Shown: positions 38,542-48,854 of the stretch, in pieces
Layout of the letters: the number at the start of each line of letters is the position of its first letter
Numbering within the stretch: the stretch's first letter is position 1
Source of the DNA: Caldicoprobacter algeriensis
GTDB taxonomy: Bacteria > Bacillota > Clostridia > Caldicoprobacterales > Caldicoprobacteraceae
Length of the DNA: 64,000 bases
Direction: 5' to 3'
Assembly: GCF_023838525.1 (NCBI RefSeq)
Contig: NZ_JAHUQD010000003.1
Coordinates: forward strand, 62,001-126,000
Position numbers and translations under genes: made by a program
The notes under the pieces: generated by a model
The model's input: only the letters and a program-made list of their open reading frames with translations
Databases searched by the model: none
What the model was told of the DNA's origin: nothing

Positions 38542-40737
38542 ATGAATGGCAATGGAATAGAAGCCAAGGTGGCAGAGCTTGAGTCCAAAGCCGAGCAGGC
38601 GTATGGCAAGGAGGGACTGGAGAAGGTCCGCAAGGCCTATGCTTATGCCGCAAAAGCCCACGAGGGGCAAAAGCGGTCGTCTGGCGAGCCATTTATTATC
38701 CACCCCGTGGAAGTGGCCCTTATATTGATGGAGCTTGGTTTGGATGTCGATACGGTTGTGGCCGGCATACTGCACGATGTCATAGAGGATACCGGCGTGA
38801 CCATACAGCAGCTTGAGGAGGAGTTTGGGGCCGATGTAGCAAAGCTGGTGGACGGGGTTACAAAGCTCAGCCGTATAGAGTACAAGAGCAAGGAGGAGCA
38901 GCAGCTGGAAAGCCTGCGAAAGATGTTTGTGGCCATGGCAAAGGACATAAGGGTTATAATCATCAAGCTTGCCGACCGGCTGCACAACTTAAGGACCCTT
39001 GAGTACGTCGATGAGGAAAAGCAGCGCGAAAAGGCCTATGAGACGCTGGAGATTTATGCTCCCCTCGCTCACCGGCTGGGGATATTCAAAATAAAGTGGG
39101 AGCTGGAGGATATATCGCTGCGCTATATCGATCCCAAGGGATATTATGACCTGGTGGAGAAGGTTGCCGCCAAGAGAAGAGAGAGAGAGGCATACATCCA
39201 GGACGTCATTCAAACGCTCAAGAAAAAGCTCAATGAGATGAACATCGAGGCCGAGATAGAGGGGCGCCCCAAGAATTTTTACAGCATTTACCGCAAGATG
39301 TACATGCAGCACAAGAGCTTTGAGGAGATTTATGATTTGCTGGCCATTCGCGTTATCGTAAATTCGGTGAAAGATTGCTATGCGGTTCTGGGGATAGTTC
39401 ATACCCTTTGGAAGCCCATTCCCGGCCGATTTAAGGATTATATAGCTGTTCCCAAGCCCAACATGTATCAATCGCTTCATACCACCGTCATTGACTCAAG
39501 GGGCGAGCTGTTTGAGATACAGATAAGGACCTGGGATATGCACCGTACCGCCGAATACGGGATTGCAGCCCACTGGAAATACAAAGAGGGGCGCAAGGTT
39601 TCAACCGACCTTGACGAAAAGCTGTCATGGATACGTCAGCTTTTGGAATGGCAGAACGAGCTTAAGGATTTTAGGGAATTTGTTGAGACCCTGAAGATAG
39701 ATCTGTTTAGCGATGAGGTGTTCGTCTTCACGCCCAAGGGCGATGTCATTGACCTGCCAAAGGGAGCAGTGCCGCTGGACTTTGCGTATGCCATCCACAC
39801 CGAGATAGGCAACAAGTGCGTGGGCGCAAAGGTAAACGGCAAGCTGGTTCCTTTAGATTATCAGCTTCAAACCGGCGATATAGTGGAGATCATCACCTCT
39901 CCCAGCAGCCGTGGGCCCAGCCGTGACTGGCTTAAAATAGTCAAGACCACTCAGGCCAAGAACAAGATCAAACAGTGGTTCAAAAAGGAACGGCGTGAGG
40001 AAAACATAATAAAGGGCAAGGAAATGCTGGAGAAAGAGGCAAAGCGGCAGGGGTATGTCCTGTCGCAGCTCCTTAAAAATGAATGGATTGAACCAATACT
40101 TAAGAAATACGGGTTTCACTCGATTGACGATATATACGCTGCAATCGGTTATGGCGGGCTTACCACCAGCCAGGTGCTGGTAAGGCTCATCAACGAGTAC
40201 AAGAAGTATCAAAAGGTGGCTGCCTCCGAGTCAGAGGAGGGGGCAGCTGCAAAGCAGGCAAAGGAAGACAGGCCCAAGAGGCGCGCCGACAATGGTATAC
40301 ATGTGAAGGGCGTCGACAATATACTGGTGAGGATTGCCAGGTGCTGTAATCCCGTGCCAGGCGATAAAATTATAGGGTATATTACAAGGGGCAGAGGGGT
40401 ATCAGTGCACAGGGCTGATTGTGTGAACGTGGCCAGTATTGCCCCTGAAGAAAGGCACCGGCTGGTGGAGGTAGAGTGGACGGGTGAGGATAAAGCCTCT
40501 TACAACGCTGAGATACAGATAATAGCGCGGGACAGGCATTCGCTCCTGGCCGATATTACCAGCACGCTTGCCAATATGGATATAGCCTTGACGGCTGTTA
40601 ACGCTAGGACCAACAGGGTGCGCCAGGCCCTCATAAATTTAAGCCTGGAGATAAAGAACACCCAGCAGCTTGAAAAAGTGATGAGGCAGCTTAAAAAGGT
40701 ACCTGATATACTGGATGTGCACAGGGTGAACGCCTGA
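38542..40737 (+). CDS. rel: Bifunctional (p)ppGpp synthetase/hydrolase
   Basis: Stringent-response enzyme. 731 residues from ATG 38542, placed 6-8 nt after AAAGGGGGTGG. The HD hydrolase domain is intact (HPVEVALIL, ILHDVIEDTGV, KLADRLHNLRTL), the synthetase domain shows GRFKDYIAVPKPNMYQSLHT, then TGS (VFVFTPKGDVIDLPKGA), a Cys-containing helical/zinc-finger region (ARCCNPVPGD) and a C-terminal ACT domain. Both catalytic halves look active. Confidence 0.96.
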   Translation: MNGNGIEAKVAELESKAEQAYGKEGLEKVRKAYAYAAKAHEGQKRSSGEPFIIHPVEVALILMELGLDVDTVVAGILHDVIEDTGVTIQQLEEEFGADVAKLVDGVTKLSRIEYKSKEEQQLESLRKMFVAMAKDIRVIIIKLADRLHNLRTLEYVDEEKQREKAYETLEIYAPLAHRLGIFKIKWELEDISLRYIDPKGYYDLVEKVAAKRREREAYIQDVIQTLKKKLNEMNIEAEIEGRPKNFYSIYRKMYMQHKSFEEIYDLLAIRVIVNSVKDCYAVLGIVHTLWKPIPGRFKDYIAVPKPNMYQSLHTTVIDSRGELFEIQIRTWDMHRTAEYGIAAHWKYKEGRKVSTDLDEKLSWIRQLLEWQNELKDFREFVETLKIDLFSDEVFVFTPKGDVIDLPKGAVPLDFAYAIHTEIGNKCVGAKVNGKLVPLDYQLQTGDIVEIITSPSSRGPSRDWLKIVKTTQAKNKIKQWFKKERREENIIKGKEMLEKEAKRQGYVLSQLLKNEWIEPILKKYGFHSIDDIYAAIGYGGLTTSQVLVRLINEYKKYQKVAASESEEGAAAKQAKEDRPKRRADNGIHVKGVDNILVRIARCCNPVPGDKIIGYITRGRGVSVHRADCVNVASIAPEERHRLVEVEWTGEDKASYNAEIQIIARDRHSLLADITSTLANMDIALTAVNARTNRVRQALINLSLEIKNTQQLEKVMRQLKKVPDILDVHRVNA

Positions 40738-40811
40738 GAAGGATTGGTATCGTAACTTAGGAGCTTGAATTCTTGAATTAAAATTAGAGGCAAAATGGAG
40801 TGTGGTTTTGG

Positions 40812-41261
40812 ATGAGAGCTGTTGTTCAACGAGTGAAGCACGCCAGCGTTAAGGTGGATGGAGAGGTAGTCGGCTCAATTGGGAATGGGCTGCTGGTCTT
40901 TTTGGGCGTGGAAAAGGACGATGGCGAAGATGACCTGGCATATATAGTGGACAAGGTGGCAGGCCTGAGGGTGTTTGAGGACGAGAATGGCAAGATGAAC
41001 CTGTCGGTGCAGGATGTGGGCGGAGCCATACTGGCGGTGTCGCAGTTTACCCTGTACGGGGACTGCAGAAAAGGGCGCAGGCCCAGTTTTACGCAGGCGG
41101 CACCTCCCGATATGGCCAGGAGGTATTACGACTTATTTGTAGAAAGAATAGGTGAGCTGGGCATCCATGTAGCCACCGGCATATTTCAGGCGAAGATGGA
41201 GGTATTGCTGCTCAATGACGGGCCCGTGACGATACTGCTGGACAGTAAGAGGACTTTTTGA
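40812..41261 (+). CDS. dtd: D-aminoacyl-tRNA deacylase
   Basis: Removes D-amino acids wrongly attached to tRNA. 149 residues from ATG 40812 ([15 protein letters not shown]). The signature active-site motifs are [17 protein letters not shown] and the GPVTILLDS of the dimer partner. ATG 40800 upstream is less likely. Its end overlaps the start region of the next gene by sharing codons near 41258. Confidence 0.95.
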   Translation: MRAVVQRVKHASVKVDGEVVGSIGNGLLVFLGVEKDDGEDDLAYIVDKVAGLRVFEDENGKMNLSVQDVGGAILAVSQFTLYGDCRKGRRPSFTQAAPPDMARRYYDLFVERIGELGIHVATGIFQAKMEVLLLNDGPVTILLDSKRTF

Positions 41262-41281
41262 TGTGGAAAGGAGAAGCAAAC

Positions 41282-41923
41282 ATGAAGGTTATAGCCATGC
41301 CGGTTGGAGAGCTGGCTGCCAACTGCTATATAGTGTATTGTGAGAATACCAGGAAGGCGGCCGTTATTGACCCCGGTGCAGATGGCCAGCGCATTTTAAA
41401 TCGCATACAGTATGAAGGGCTTAATGTGGAGCATATACTGCTTACGCACGGCCATTTTGACCACATAGGGGCCGTAAAGTTCCTCAAGGAGCAATTGGGG
41501 GCCGCTGTGGCCATTCATTCCGGTGATGCCCAGGCCCTTACCGATGCCAGCCGGAACCTTTCGGCGCTCATGGGAGGGCATTTGGTGCAGGTGCCGCCGG
41601 ATGTATTGCTCGAAGAGGGAGATATCATTGCCGTTGGTGATGTAAGGATGGAGGTACTCCATACGCCGGGGCATTCGGAGGGCAGTGCCTGTTTCGTGGT
41701 GAACAGCCCGGTAAAGGCGGTGTTCACAGGGGATACGCTGTTTCAGGGGGCGATAGGCAGGAGCGATTTTCCCGGGGGCAGTTATGGCCAGCTGATCAGC
41801 TCCATAAGGGATAAGCTGCTGGTACTCGATGATGATTACACCATTTATCCGGGCCATGGATTGAAGAGCACCATTGGTACTGAAAGGACTGCCAATCCGT
41901 TTATAAGGTATTATGTGAAATGA
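41282..41923 (+). CDS. Metallo-beta-lactamase-fold hydrolase (glyoxalase II-like)
   Basis: Zn-dependent hydrolase; the family acts on thioesters such as lactoylglutathione or related substrates. 213 residues from ATG 41282, 8 nt after AAAGGAG. The metal-binding motifs are THGHFDHIG, the His in HTPGHSEGS, FTGDTLF and YPGHG. It sits between dtd and hemZ, the usual clostridial order. The precise substrate is not predictable. Confidence 0.9.
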   Translation: MKVIAMPVGELAANCYIVYCENTRKAAVIDPGADGQRILNRIQYEGLNVEHILLTHGHFDHIGAVKFLKEQLGAAVAIHSGDAQALTDASRNLSALMGGHLVQVPPDVLLEEGDIIAVGDVRMEVLHTPGHSEGSACFVVNSPVKAVFTGDTLFQGAIGRSDFPGGSYGQLISSIRDKLLVLDDDYTIYPGHGLKSTIGTERTANPFIRYYVK

Positions 41924-42201
41924 TGGCTGATAAAAGGTATTGTTGAGAATCTGATAAAGTGCTGTTGAGAATTGTTTGCTATGTGAGAGGCCTTAACTTA
42001 ACTCATTCTTCTGAATCAATCTTGTGTACGTCTATCTTATCGTGAAGCTCCGTCGAGAAACCTTGCTTCTTTTGAGGGGATGAAAGGCGTTTTAAAGGCC
42101 TTGGTTTGAGCCATGATCAGACTTGTAGGGCTTGACCTGTCCGATTTTAGAAGTAAGAGGATGTCGCATAAATCAGACAATGAGTGGAGGGCTGCTGTGA
42201 T

Positions 42202-43752
42202 TTGAATGTATATATTCATGTTTCAAGTGGCGGTTTTGAGCACGAGGTATGGGAACTGACTCGTGTGTTTTTCCCTGGCTGGCCGGTCAAGGTGCTGGGC
42301 GATGTGCCGGCAGAAGGGGACAATTCAGGAGGAAAAGCCGATGGGCATAGGGGTTTGTTCATCGTTGTTGAATATACTTGCTCGGACTTTGAAGTTGTAG
42401 CTAAAAGCTACCTGAAAGACGGTAGCGGGAAGGTGCTGTTTGACAGCCAGCGAAGACAAAAATTGGATGAAAGCACTAGGAGGTCTTGTCTCAAACAGAA
42501 GAGGGAGATAAAGAAGGTTTTGTGCCAATGCGTGTATGACGTGCTGTCGGAGTTTACCGGCAAGCATCCGCACTGGGGAATACTCACCGGCGTGCGCCCG
42601 CTTAAGGTGGTGCACCACCTGATGGATGATGGATTGAGCGATGAAGAGGTTTTGGGCGTCTTGGAGTCTGAGTACTACGTAAGGGATGATAAGGCTCGGC
42701 TTCTGGTTGAGACGGCCAACAACCAGCGGGATGTGATAAAATCCGCCTCTGTCGACACCGTATCGCTGTATATACACATTCCCTTTTGCACCACCAGATG
42801 CCTTTATTGTTCCTTTCCATCGGCTGTGATGGACGGGTGCGGGGGGATGGTGGATGCCTATATAGACTTCCTTGTTGCCGAGCTAGAGAGGGTGGTCTCG
42901 GTTTTGCTCCAAAAAGGGGTTGTGATTCAAAGCCTTTATATAGGCGGCGGGACCCCAACTGCCCTTGCCTACCCCCAACTGGAGCGGTTGCTAAGCGCCG
43001 TGGACGTGTTGCTGGATGGCCGGGACATAGACGAGTATACGGTGGAATGCGGCAGGCCCGATACTCTGGACCTTGACAAGCTTTCGTTGCTCAAGGCTTT
43101 CGGGGTAAACCGCATAAGCATCAACCCCCAGACCATGAACCAGGAGACGCTTGACAGGATCGGCCGGAGGCATACGGTGGAGCAGGTCATGTCGAGGTTT
43201 CACATGGCTAGGTATATTGGGTTTGACTGCATAAACATGGACGTCATAGTGGGGCTGCCCGGCGAAGGCGTGCCGCACATGGAAAGGACCATGGAGGCCA
43301 TTGCGGCTTTGCAGCCCGATAACCTCACCGTCCACACCCTTGCTATAAAGAGGGCATCCAGGCTCAAGGAATCGCTGGATAAGTACCCCTTAACTTCAGA
43401 TGATATGGCTGAGAAAATGCTGGAGGTATGCCAGAGATGGGTCAAGAAGATGGGGCTGGTGCCGTATTATCTTTATCGCCAGAAATACATGGTGGGTAAT
43501 CTTGAAAACGTTGGATATACTAAGCCTGGCAAGGCGTGCATATACAACATCCAGATGATGGGGGAAAAGCAGACCATATGGGCTTTTGGTGCCGGTGCGG
43601 TGAGCAAGGTATACTTTGCCGAAAATGACTGCATACAGCGAGTCCCCAACGTAAAGGACGTGAAGGAGTACATGGATAGGCTTGACGAGATGATAGAGCG
43701 AAAGATGAGGTTTATAGATGGGTATAAAGGAGGTGTTGAGGATGACCTATAA
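42202..43752 (+). CDS. hemZ: Radical-SAM coproporphyrinogen III oxidase-like protein HemZ
   Basis: Oxygen-independent HemN-family protein. 516 residues from TTG 42202, which lies 10 nt after GGAGGG; the GTG at 42184 would contain that site, so it is rejected. An N-terminal domain of about 170 residues precedes the radical-SAM core, where the [4Fe-4S] motif is CTTRCLYCSF, followed by IGGGTPT and INPQTMNQETL. In many Clostridia this gene stays beside dtd and hisS without haem genes, so its real substrate is uncertain. It overlaps the next gene by 11 nt. The 278-bp gap before it holds nothing I recognise. Confidence 0.88.
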   Translation: MNVYIHVSSGGFEHEVWELTRVFFPGWPVKVLGDVPAEGDNSGGKADGHRGLFIVVEYTCSDFEVVAKSYLKDGSGKVLFDSQRRQKLDESTRRSCLKQKREIKKVLCQCVYDVLSEFTGKHPHWGILTGVRPLKVVHHLMDDGLSDEEVLGVLESEYYVRDDKARLLVETANNQRDVIKSASVDTVSLYIHIPFCTTRCLYCSFPSAVMDGCGGMVDAYIDFLVAELERVVSVLLQKGVVIQSLYIGGGTPTALAYPQLERLLSAVDVLLDGRDIDEYTVECGRPDTLDLDKLSLLKAFGVNRISINPQTMNQETLDRIGRRHTVEQVMSRFHMARYIGFDCINMDVIVGLPGEGVPHMERTMEAIAALQPDNLTVHTLAIKRASRLKESLDKYPLTSDDMAEKMLEVCQRWVKKMGLVPYYLYRQKYMVGNLENVGYTKPGKACIYNIQMMGEKQTIWAFGAGAVSKVYFAENDCIQRVPNVKDVKEYMDRLDEMIERKMRFIDGYKGGVEDDL

Positions 43753-44161
43753 AAGGTTTGGGAATACTTACGTTGTAAGCATTGAAAAGGGGGAGGAGAT
43801 CGTCGAGTCGCTGAAGCGCTTTTGTGAGGCGGAAAATATTAAGCTGGGCTATATCACTGGCATAGGGGCTTCAAACAAGCTGGTCATAGGAATCTTTGAT
43901 ACCACTGAGAAGGTGTATCGCTCAACAGCGATAACAGGTGAGCACGAGATAACTTCACTCACGGGCAATGTTACCACCATGAATGGCGAGACATATCTTC
44001 ACATACACGCCACCCTTGCCAATTCTGAATTTGAGGCTATAGGGGGGCATTTGAATTCGGCCGTCGTAAGCGGCGTGTGCGAGGTTTTCGTCCAGAAAGT
44101 GGAAGGAGAAGTGGATAGGGAGTTTGACCAGGATGTGGGGCTTAACGTTCTGAAGCTGTAG
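43742..44161 (+). CDS. PPC/DUF296-domain protein
   Basis: 139 residues from ATG 43742, preceded by AAAGGAGG. The PPC domain covers the whole protein: YVVSIEKGEEIVESL, GYITGIGASNKLVIGI, and the HIHATL and GGHLNSAVV metal-site-like motifs. In plants this domain accompanies AT-hook DNA binding; stand-alone bacterial versions are of unknown role and often trimeric. It starts within hemZ, so expression is coupled to it. Confidence 0.85.
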   Translation: MTYKRFGNTYVVSIEKGEEIVESLKRFCEAENIKLGYITGIGASNKLVIGIFDTTEKVYRSTAITGEHEITSLTGNVTTMNGETYLHIHATLANSEFEAIGGHLNSAVVSGVCEVFVQKVEGEVDREFDQDVGLNVLKL

Positions 44162-44171
44162 AAAACCATAG

Positions 44172-44201
44172 TTGACAGTACCTTGTCCTTGGCTTTATAA
44201 T
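44172..44201 (+). promoter_or_regulatory. Promoter of the hisS leader
   Basis: TTGACA, 18 nt, TATAAT immediately upstream of the T-box leader. Confidence 0.8.
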
Positions 44202-44207
44202 ACTTAT

Positions 44208-44482
44208 AACATTATACCCCAATGGCTGTGAAGGGGAGAGTACCTGGATGGATGCATCAGAGAGGGGATGCCGCGTCCAAATGTTGGTCGTGGGTGGGAG
44301 CATCCCTTGCGGAAGTCCCGGGAAGGACGCCCTGGAGCCGGTCTGCTGAATGGAAGTAGGCAGATCCGCCCAATCCGGCGTTAAGGGAAGAGCGGGAGAA
44401 GCTTATTTCTCCAACAAGGGTGGTACCGCGGGCAGTTAAACCTCTCGTCCCTTAATCAATGAAGGGAATGAGAGGTTTTTTA
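44208..44482 (+). promoter_or_regulatory. T-box leader controlling hisS (and possibly aspS)
   Basis: A T-box riboswitch senses uncharged tRNA and prevents early termination. The conserved T-box AAGGGTGGTACCGCG is at 44416-44430, the AGAGAGGGG of the stem I GA motif near 44259, and GGAGCC with AGTAGG further 3'. A terminator pairs CCTCTCGTCCCTT with AAGGGAATGAGAGG (44439-44476) plus a T run. The leader contains no CAC; a GAC at 44326-44328 lies in a plausible specifier position, pointing to tRNA-Asp rather than tRNA-His. CAT is the only His codon available elsewhere in it. Confidence 0.93.
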
Positions 44483-44508
44483 AGTTAATGCAGAGGAGGG
44501 ATAGGGAG

Positions 44509-45777
44509 ATGCTGACTCAGGCACCTAAAGGCACGAAGGATGTCTTGCCCGACGAGTCATACAAGTGGCACTATGTCGAAGGGATGATACGGGAGGTTAC
44601 CCGTCTGTTTGGCTATAAAGAGGTGCGTACCCCCACTTTTGAGCACACCGAGCTGTTTGAACGGGGGGTGGGTGATACCACCGACGTGGTTCAGAAGGAG
44701 ATGTATACCTTTATCGATAAGGGTGGAAGGAGCATTACCCTAAAGCCGGAGGGTACGGCAGGAGCGGTGCGCGCTTACATAGAAGGTAGGCTTTATGCGC
44801 AGCCCCAGCCGGTCAAGATGTATTATATAACCCCGGTGTTTCGCTACGAGAAGCCTCAGGCAGGGCGGTTGAGGGAGCATCACCAGTTCGGCGTGGAGGT
44901 GTTTGGTGCTCCGGATGCGTCGATGGATGCCGAGGTCATAAGCTTGGCGGCGGCTTTGTTTGAAAGGCTCAACATAAAAAACCTGGAACTCAATATAAAC
45001 AGCATTGGCTGTCCCGTCTGCCGGCCCAGGTATCACCGGGCGCTCAAAGAGTACTTATCGGAGCAGCTCAATGAACTGTGCCCTAACTGCAGGCAGCGCT
45101 TCGATCGAAATCCCTTGAGAATACTGGACTGCAAGGAAGAAAAGTGCAGGCAGGTGGTAGCGTCCGTTCCGGTAATACTCGATTTTCTATGCGATGAGTG
45201 CAGGGCGCATTTTGAGAGCCTTAAGCGCTATCTTGATGCCGCGGACATATCCTATAAGGTCAATCCCATGATTGTAAGAGGGCTGGATTACTACACCAAA
45301 ACGGTGTTTGAGTTTATTTCCCGGGACATAGGGGCACAGGGAACGGTATGCGGTGGGGGGCGTTATGACGGATTGGTGGGGCTGTGCGGTGGCCCCGAAA
45401 CGCCCGGCGCCGGCTTTGGCATGGGCATTGAGAGGTTGCTCTTAGTCATGGAAAATCAGGGAGTTGAAATACCGCAGCCATCAAATCTGGACGTCATGTT
45501 CATAACTGTTGGGGATGAGGCGCGCTTTAAGGCCTTTAAGCTGGTTAAGGATTTGCGCTTGAGGGGAATTTCGGCCGATATGGACCACGTGGGCAGGAGC
45601 ATAAAAGCCCAGTTTAAATATGCAGACAAGCTGAAGGTACCCAGGGTATGTGTAATCGGCGAGGATGAGCTCAGACAGGGATGCGTTAAAATAAGGGATA
45701 TGGCATCCGGGCAGGAAGAGACGGTGCCCGTGAATGAGATTATCCCTTACTTTGAGCGTTTAAGGAGGCTTGATTGA
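44509..45777 (+). CDS. hisS: Histidyl-tRNA synthetase
   Basis: Class II aminoacyl-tRNA synthetase. 422 residues from ATG 44509 (8 nt after GAGGAGGG); ATG 44488 lies before that site. It starts LTQAPKGTKDVLP, with motif 2 YYITPVFRYEKPQAGRLREHHQ, the His-specific signature VRGLDYYTKTVFEF, motif 3 GAGFGMGIERLLL and the C-terminal anticodon domain. A Cys-rich patch (CPNCRQRFD, CKEEKCRQ) is present in the insertion region. Regulated by the T-box just upstream. Confidence 0.96.
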   Translation: MLTQAPKGTKDVLPDESYKWHYVEGMIREVTRLFGYKEVRTPTFEHTELFERGVGDTTDVVQKEMYTFIDKGGRSITLKPEGTAGAVRAYIEGRLYAQPQPVKMYYITPVFRYEKPQAGRLREHHQFGVEVFGAPDASMDAEVISLAAALFERLNIKNLELNINSIGCPVCRPRYHRALKEYLSEQLNELCPNCRQRFDRNPLRILDCKEEKCRQVVASVPVILDFLCDECRAHFESLKRYLDAADISYKVNPMIVRGLDYYTKTVFEFISRDIGAQGTVCGGGRYDGLVGLCGGPETPGAGFGMGIERLLLVMENQGVEIPQPSNLDVMFITVGDEARFKAFKLVKDLRLRGISADMDHVGRSIKAQFKYADKLKVPRVCVIGEDELRQGCVKIRDMASGQEETVPVNEIIPYFERLRRLD

Positions 45778-46152
45778 ACAACAAGGATGGTTAACTTGAT
45801 GCTGGTATTGTCGGGTTTTCCGCTGGCGTGTCACAGCGTGGCTGTCTGGCAGGGTGACCGGGGCAAACACCTGCAATGGGTTTAACTTGGACGATACAGG
45901 TAGTGACGGTGTGTGAGAATGGGCGCCTAACGTTCGCGTTAATGTAGTCAATGTCTATGAATGTACTAGATATACGCGAATGGTGTGGTTAGATTGGGTA
46001 TATACTGGACGGGATATCCGGCTGACCTGTTGTAACATGTGGTTGACCTGTAATAAGATGATAAGTCACACTGTTGATAGATGGTGATGTCAAACGATAT
46101 AGATTTCAGCCAAGTAACTCACAAAATATGAAGAAAAAAGGAGGAATGCGGT
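45778..46152 (+). other. 375-bp gap between hisS and aspS without a gene
   Basis: No second T-box, terminator or gene recognised. It holds a small hairpin TAACG-TTCG-CGTTA near 45930, a bulged stem GCAGGGTG/CACCTGC near 45850, and the imperfect direct repeat TGACCTGT at about 46021 and 46044. Absence of a terminator is compatible with read-through from hisS into aspS. Confidence 0.5.
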
Positions 46153-47937
46153 ATGGTCGAGTTAATGGGAAACTGGAAGAGAACCCATATGTGCGGTGTT
46201 TTGAACCTTGAACACGTAGGGCAGGAGGTAACCATTATGGGATGGGCGCATAGGCGCCGTGACCTGGGCGGGTTGATATTTATCGATTTAAGAGACCGCA
46301 CCGGCATAGTACAGGTGGTATTTAACGAGGAGCGATGCGGCGAAGAGGTATTCCAAAAAGCCGAAGCGGTGCGTTCGGAGTATGTCCTGGCCGTGAAGGG
46401 AGCGGTGGTAAAGCGCGATCCCGATACCGTCAATCCCAAGATTCCCACGGGCGAGATTGAGGTGGTGGCAAGCCAGCTCAAGATTTTATCGGTTTCGAAC
46501 ACGCCGCCGTTTAGCCTTGAGGATGACATAAACGTCTCCGAGACGGTGAGGTTGAAATACCGGTACCTGGATTTGAGGCGGGCGGAGATGCAGAGAAACA
46601 TAATACTGCGCCACAGAATAACCAAGTGGGTGCGGGATTTTCTGGATTCCAAAGGTTTTTATGAGATAGAGACGCCCATGCTCACACGGAGCACGCCCGA
46701 GGGTGCCAGAGATTATTTAGTGCCCAGCAGGTTGCATCCTGGTAAGTTCTATGCACTGCCTCAGTCGCCTCAGCTCTTCAAACAGCTACTCATGCTGTCA
46801 GGGTTTGACAGGTATTTTCAGATCGTCAGGTGTTTTAGAGATGAAGACTTGAGGGCCGACAGACAACCCGAGTTTACGCAGATAGATATAGAGATGTCGT
46901 TTGTGGATGTAGACGATGTCATAGCCTTAAATGAGGAGATGCTGGCCGACATATTCAAAAAGGCCCTGGGGATTGAGATATTGTTGCCGTTGCCGCGCCT
47001 CACTTACAAGGAAGCCATGGAGAGGTACGGGACAGACAAGCCCGACACGAGATTTGGCCTGGAGCTCAAGGACGTAACTGACCTGGTAAGGGATTGCGAG
47101 TTCAAGGTGTTTTCGGGCGCTGTCGCGTCTGGCGGCAGCGTAAGGGCCATAAACGCCAAGGGCTGTGCTGCCAAGTTTTCAAGGCGTGAGGTAGACTCCC
47201 TTGTGGATTTCGTCAAAAACTACGGAGCAAAAGGGTTGGCATGGATTGCCGTTGAGCATGACGGCTTGAAGTCGCCCATCACCAAGTTTTTCACCGAGCA
47301 GCAGCTGAGCAGCATACTAAAGCACCTGGAAGCCGAGCCTGGTGACCTGCTGCTTTTTGTGGCCGACAAGGACGATGTGGTGTTCCAGGCCCTGGGGCAG
47401 CTACGCCTGGAGCTGGGTCGTCGCTTGAACCTTATTGACGAATCGAAATACAACCTGGTGTGGGTTACCGAATTCCCGCTGCTGGAGTATGATGAAGAGG
47501 AAAAGCGCTTCGTTGCCAAACACCATCCGTTTACTGCTCCTATGGATGAGGACATAGAATATCTGGATACTGATCCCGGAAGGGTAAGAGCTAAGGCTTA
47601 TGACGTTGTATTAAATGGGGTAGAGCTCGCATCTGGCAGCATTAGGATCCACACTACTGAGATGCAAGAAAAGATGCTCAATGTACTTGGCTTCTCCAAG
47701 GAAAAGGCCTGGCAGAGGTTTGGTTTTTTGCTTGAGGCTTTCAAGTACGGTGCTCCGCCTCATGGAGGAATTGCCTATGGCCTGGATCGCTTAGTGATGA
47801 TGCTGGCCGGTAGGGATACCATAAGGGACGTCATAGCTTTCCCCAAGATGCAGAACGCATCCGACCCTCTGACCGATGCTCCATCGGAAGTGGAGCCCAA
47901 ACAGCTAAAAGAGGTTCATATCCGTGTGGATGCGTAA
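46153..47937 (+). CDS. aspS: Aspartyl-tRNA synthetase
   Basis: Class II synthetase of the bacterial type. 594 residues: N-terminal OB anticodon domain ([20 protein letters not shown]), motif 2 [18 protein letters not shown], a GAD insertion domain, and motif 3 [16 protein letters not shown] follows AAAGGAGGAA. Whether it charges only tRNA-Asp or also tRNA-Asn cannot be decided here. Likely co-transcribed with hisS. Confidence 0.96.
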   Translation: MVELMGNWKRTHMCGVLNLEHVGQEVTIMGWAHRRRDLGGLIFIDLRDRTGIVQVVFNEERCGEEVFQKAEAVRSEYVLAVKGAVVKRDPDTVNPKIPTGEIEVVASQLKILSVSNTPPFSLEDDINVSETVRLKYRYLDLRRAEMQRNIILRHRITKWVRDFLDSKGFYEIETPMLTRSTPEGARDYLVPSRLHPGKFYALPQSPQLFKQLLMLSGFDRYFQIVRCFRDEDLRADRQPEFTQIDIEMSFVDVDDVIALNEEMLADIFKKALGIEILLPLPRLTYKEAMERYGTDKPDTRFGLELKDVTDLVRDCEFKVFSGAVASGGSVRAINAKGCAAKFSRREVDSLVDFVKNYGAKGLAWIAVEHDGLKSPITKFFTEQQLSSILKHLEAEPGDLLLFVADKDDVVFQALGQLRLELGRRLNLIDESKYNLVWVTEFPLLEYDEEEKRFVAKHHPFTAPMDEDIEYLDTDPGRVRAKAYDVVLNGVELASGSIRIHTTEMQEKMLNVLGFSKEKAWQRFGFLLEAFKYGAPPHGGIAYGLDRLVMMLAGRDTIRDVIAFPKMQNASDPLTDAPSEVEPKQLKEVHIRVDA

Positions 47938-48001
47938 GTTTAAAAATTGTGGTTTAATATTGCGATAAATGGTTAAATATAATGATAACGCGGGTGATGA
48001 T

Positions 48002-48784
48002 ATGCTCCACGCTTTTATAAGGACCCAGTGGCTGATCGGTGAGCAGGCGCTAAAGAAACTCAATAGCAGCGCGGTGGCGGTGTTTGGAATTGGAGGGGTG
48101 GGCAGCTTTGCCGCTGAGGCTCTGGCAAGATGTGGGGTGGGAACGCTGATCTTGGTGGATTATGACAGGGTGTGCCCCACCAACATCAACCGCCAGATTC
48201 ATGCTGACACCACAACCATTGGGCGACCCAAGGTTGATGTGATGAAGGAAAGGCTGCTCAGGATAAATCCGGGTTTGAATGTCATATGCCGCGCGGCATT
48301 TTACGGGCCCGATACGGCCGAGGAGTTCCTTGATACAGGTTGTGATTATGTGATCGATGCCATGGATACCGTAGGCTCCAAGATTGACCTTGTGGTGAGA
48401 TGCAAGCAAAAGGGTATACCCATAATTTCTAGCATGGGGGCTGGAAACAAGATGGATCCCACTGCCTTCAGGGTGGGGGATATATATCAGACCTCGGTGG
48501 ACCCCATAGCTAAAATGATGCGGCGCGAGCTGAAAAAGCGGGGCATAGACAGCCTGAAGGTGGTGTATTCCACCGAGCCACCAATAAAGCCGAAGTATAC
48601 TTTTGCTAATGTTGATGGTTCCGATGATTCAAATAAAGAGAGCGCGACAGAAGGTGTCGCTACTCCGGCAGGCGGGCGCAAACACCCGCCGGGTAGCATA
48701 TCCTTTGTTCCGCCGGTGGTGGGATTTATCCTGGCCGGCGAGGTGGTAAAGGACCTCATCGATTGGCCACAGGGTGCTAGATGA
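48002..48784 (+). CDS. tcdA: tRNA threonylcarbamoyladenosine dehydratase
   Basis: E1-like enzyme that cyclises t6A37 of tRNA. 260 residues from ATG 48002. It has the ThiF/MoeB nucleotide loop FGIGGVGSFAAEALAR, the arginine/lysine region DRVCPTNINRQIHA, and the adenylation Asp in VIDAMDT. A Ser/Gly-rich insertion (residues about 208-236) lies before the C-terminal VPPVVGFILAGEVV. A start 33 nt upstream is possible but less typical. Confidence 0.88.
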   Translation: MLHAFIRTQWLIGEQALKKLNSSAVAVFGIGGVGSFAAEALARCGVGTLILVDYDRVCPTNINRQIHADTTTIGRPKVDVMKERLLRINPGLNVICRAAFYGPDTAEEFLDTGCDYVIDAMDTVGSKIDLVVRCKQKGIPIISSMGAGNKMDPTAFRVGDIYQTSVDPIAKMMRRELKKRGIDSLKVVYSTEPPIKPKYTFANVDGSDDSNKESATEGVATPAGGRKHPPGSISFVPPVVGFILAGEVVKDLIDWPQGAR

Positions 48785-48854
48785 TTTTGTTTCTATGAGA
48801 GTAGTTACCAGGATGGGTTTTGCCGCAGTATTTTTGATACGGGGATGATAGCTT

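Noticed and set aside
42184-42201. GTG start for hemZ at 42184
   Set aside because: The ribosome site GGAGGG lies within those codons, so TTG 42202 is more plausible.
41924-42201. Search for a tRNA or small RNA in the gap before hemZ
   Set aside because: Only a short direct repeat (TGTTGAGAAT twice) was seen; no cloverleaf or terminator.
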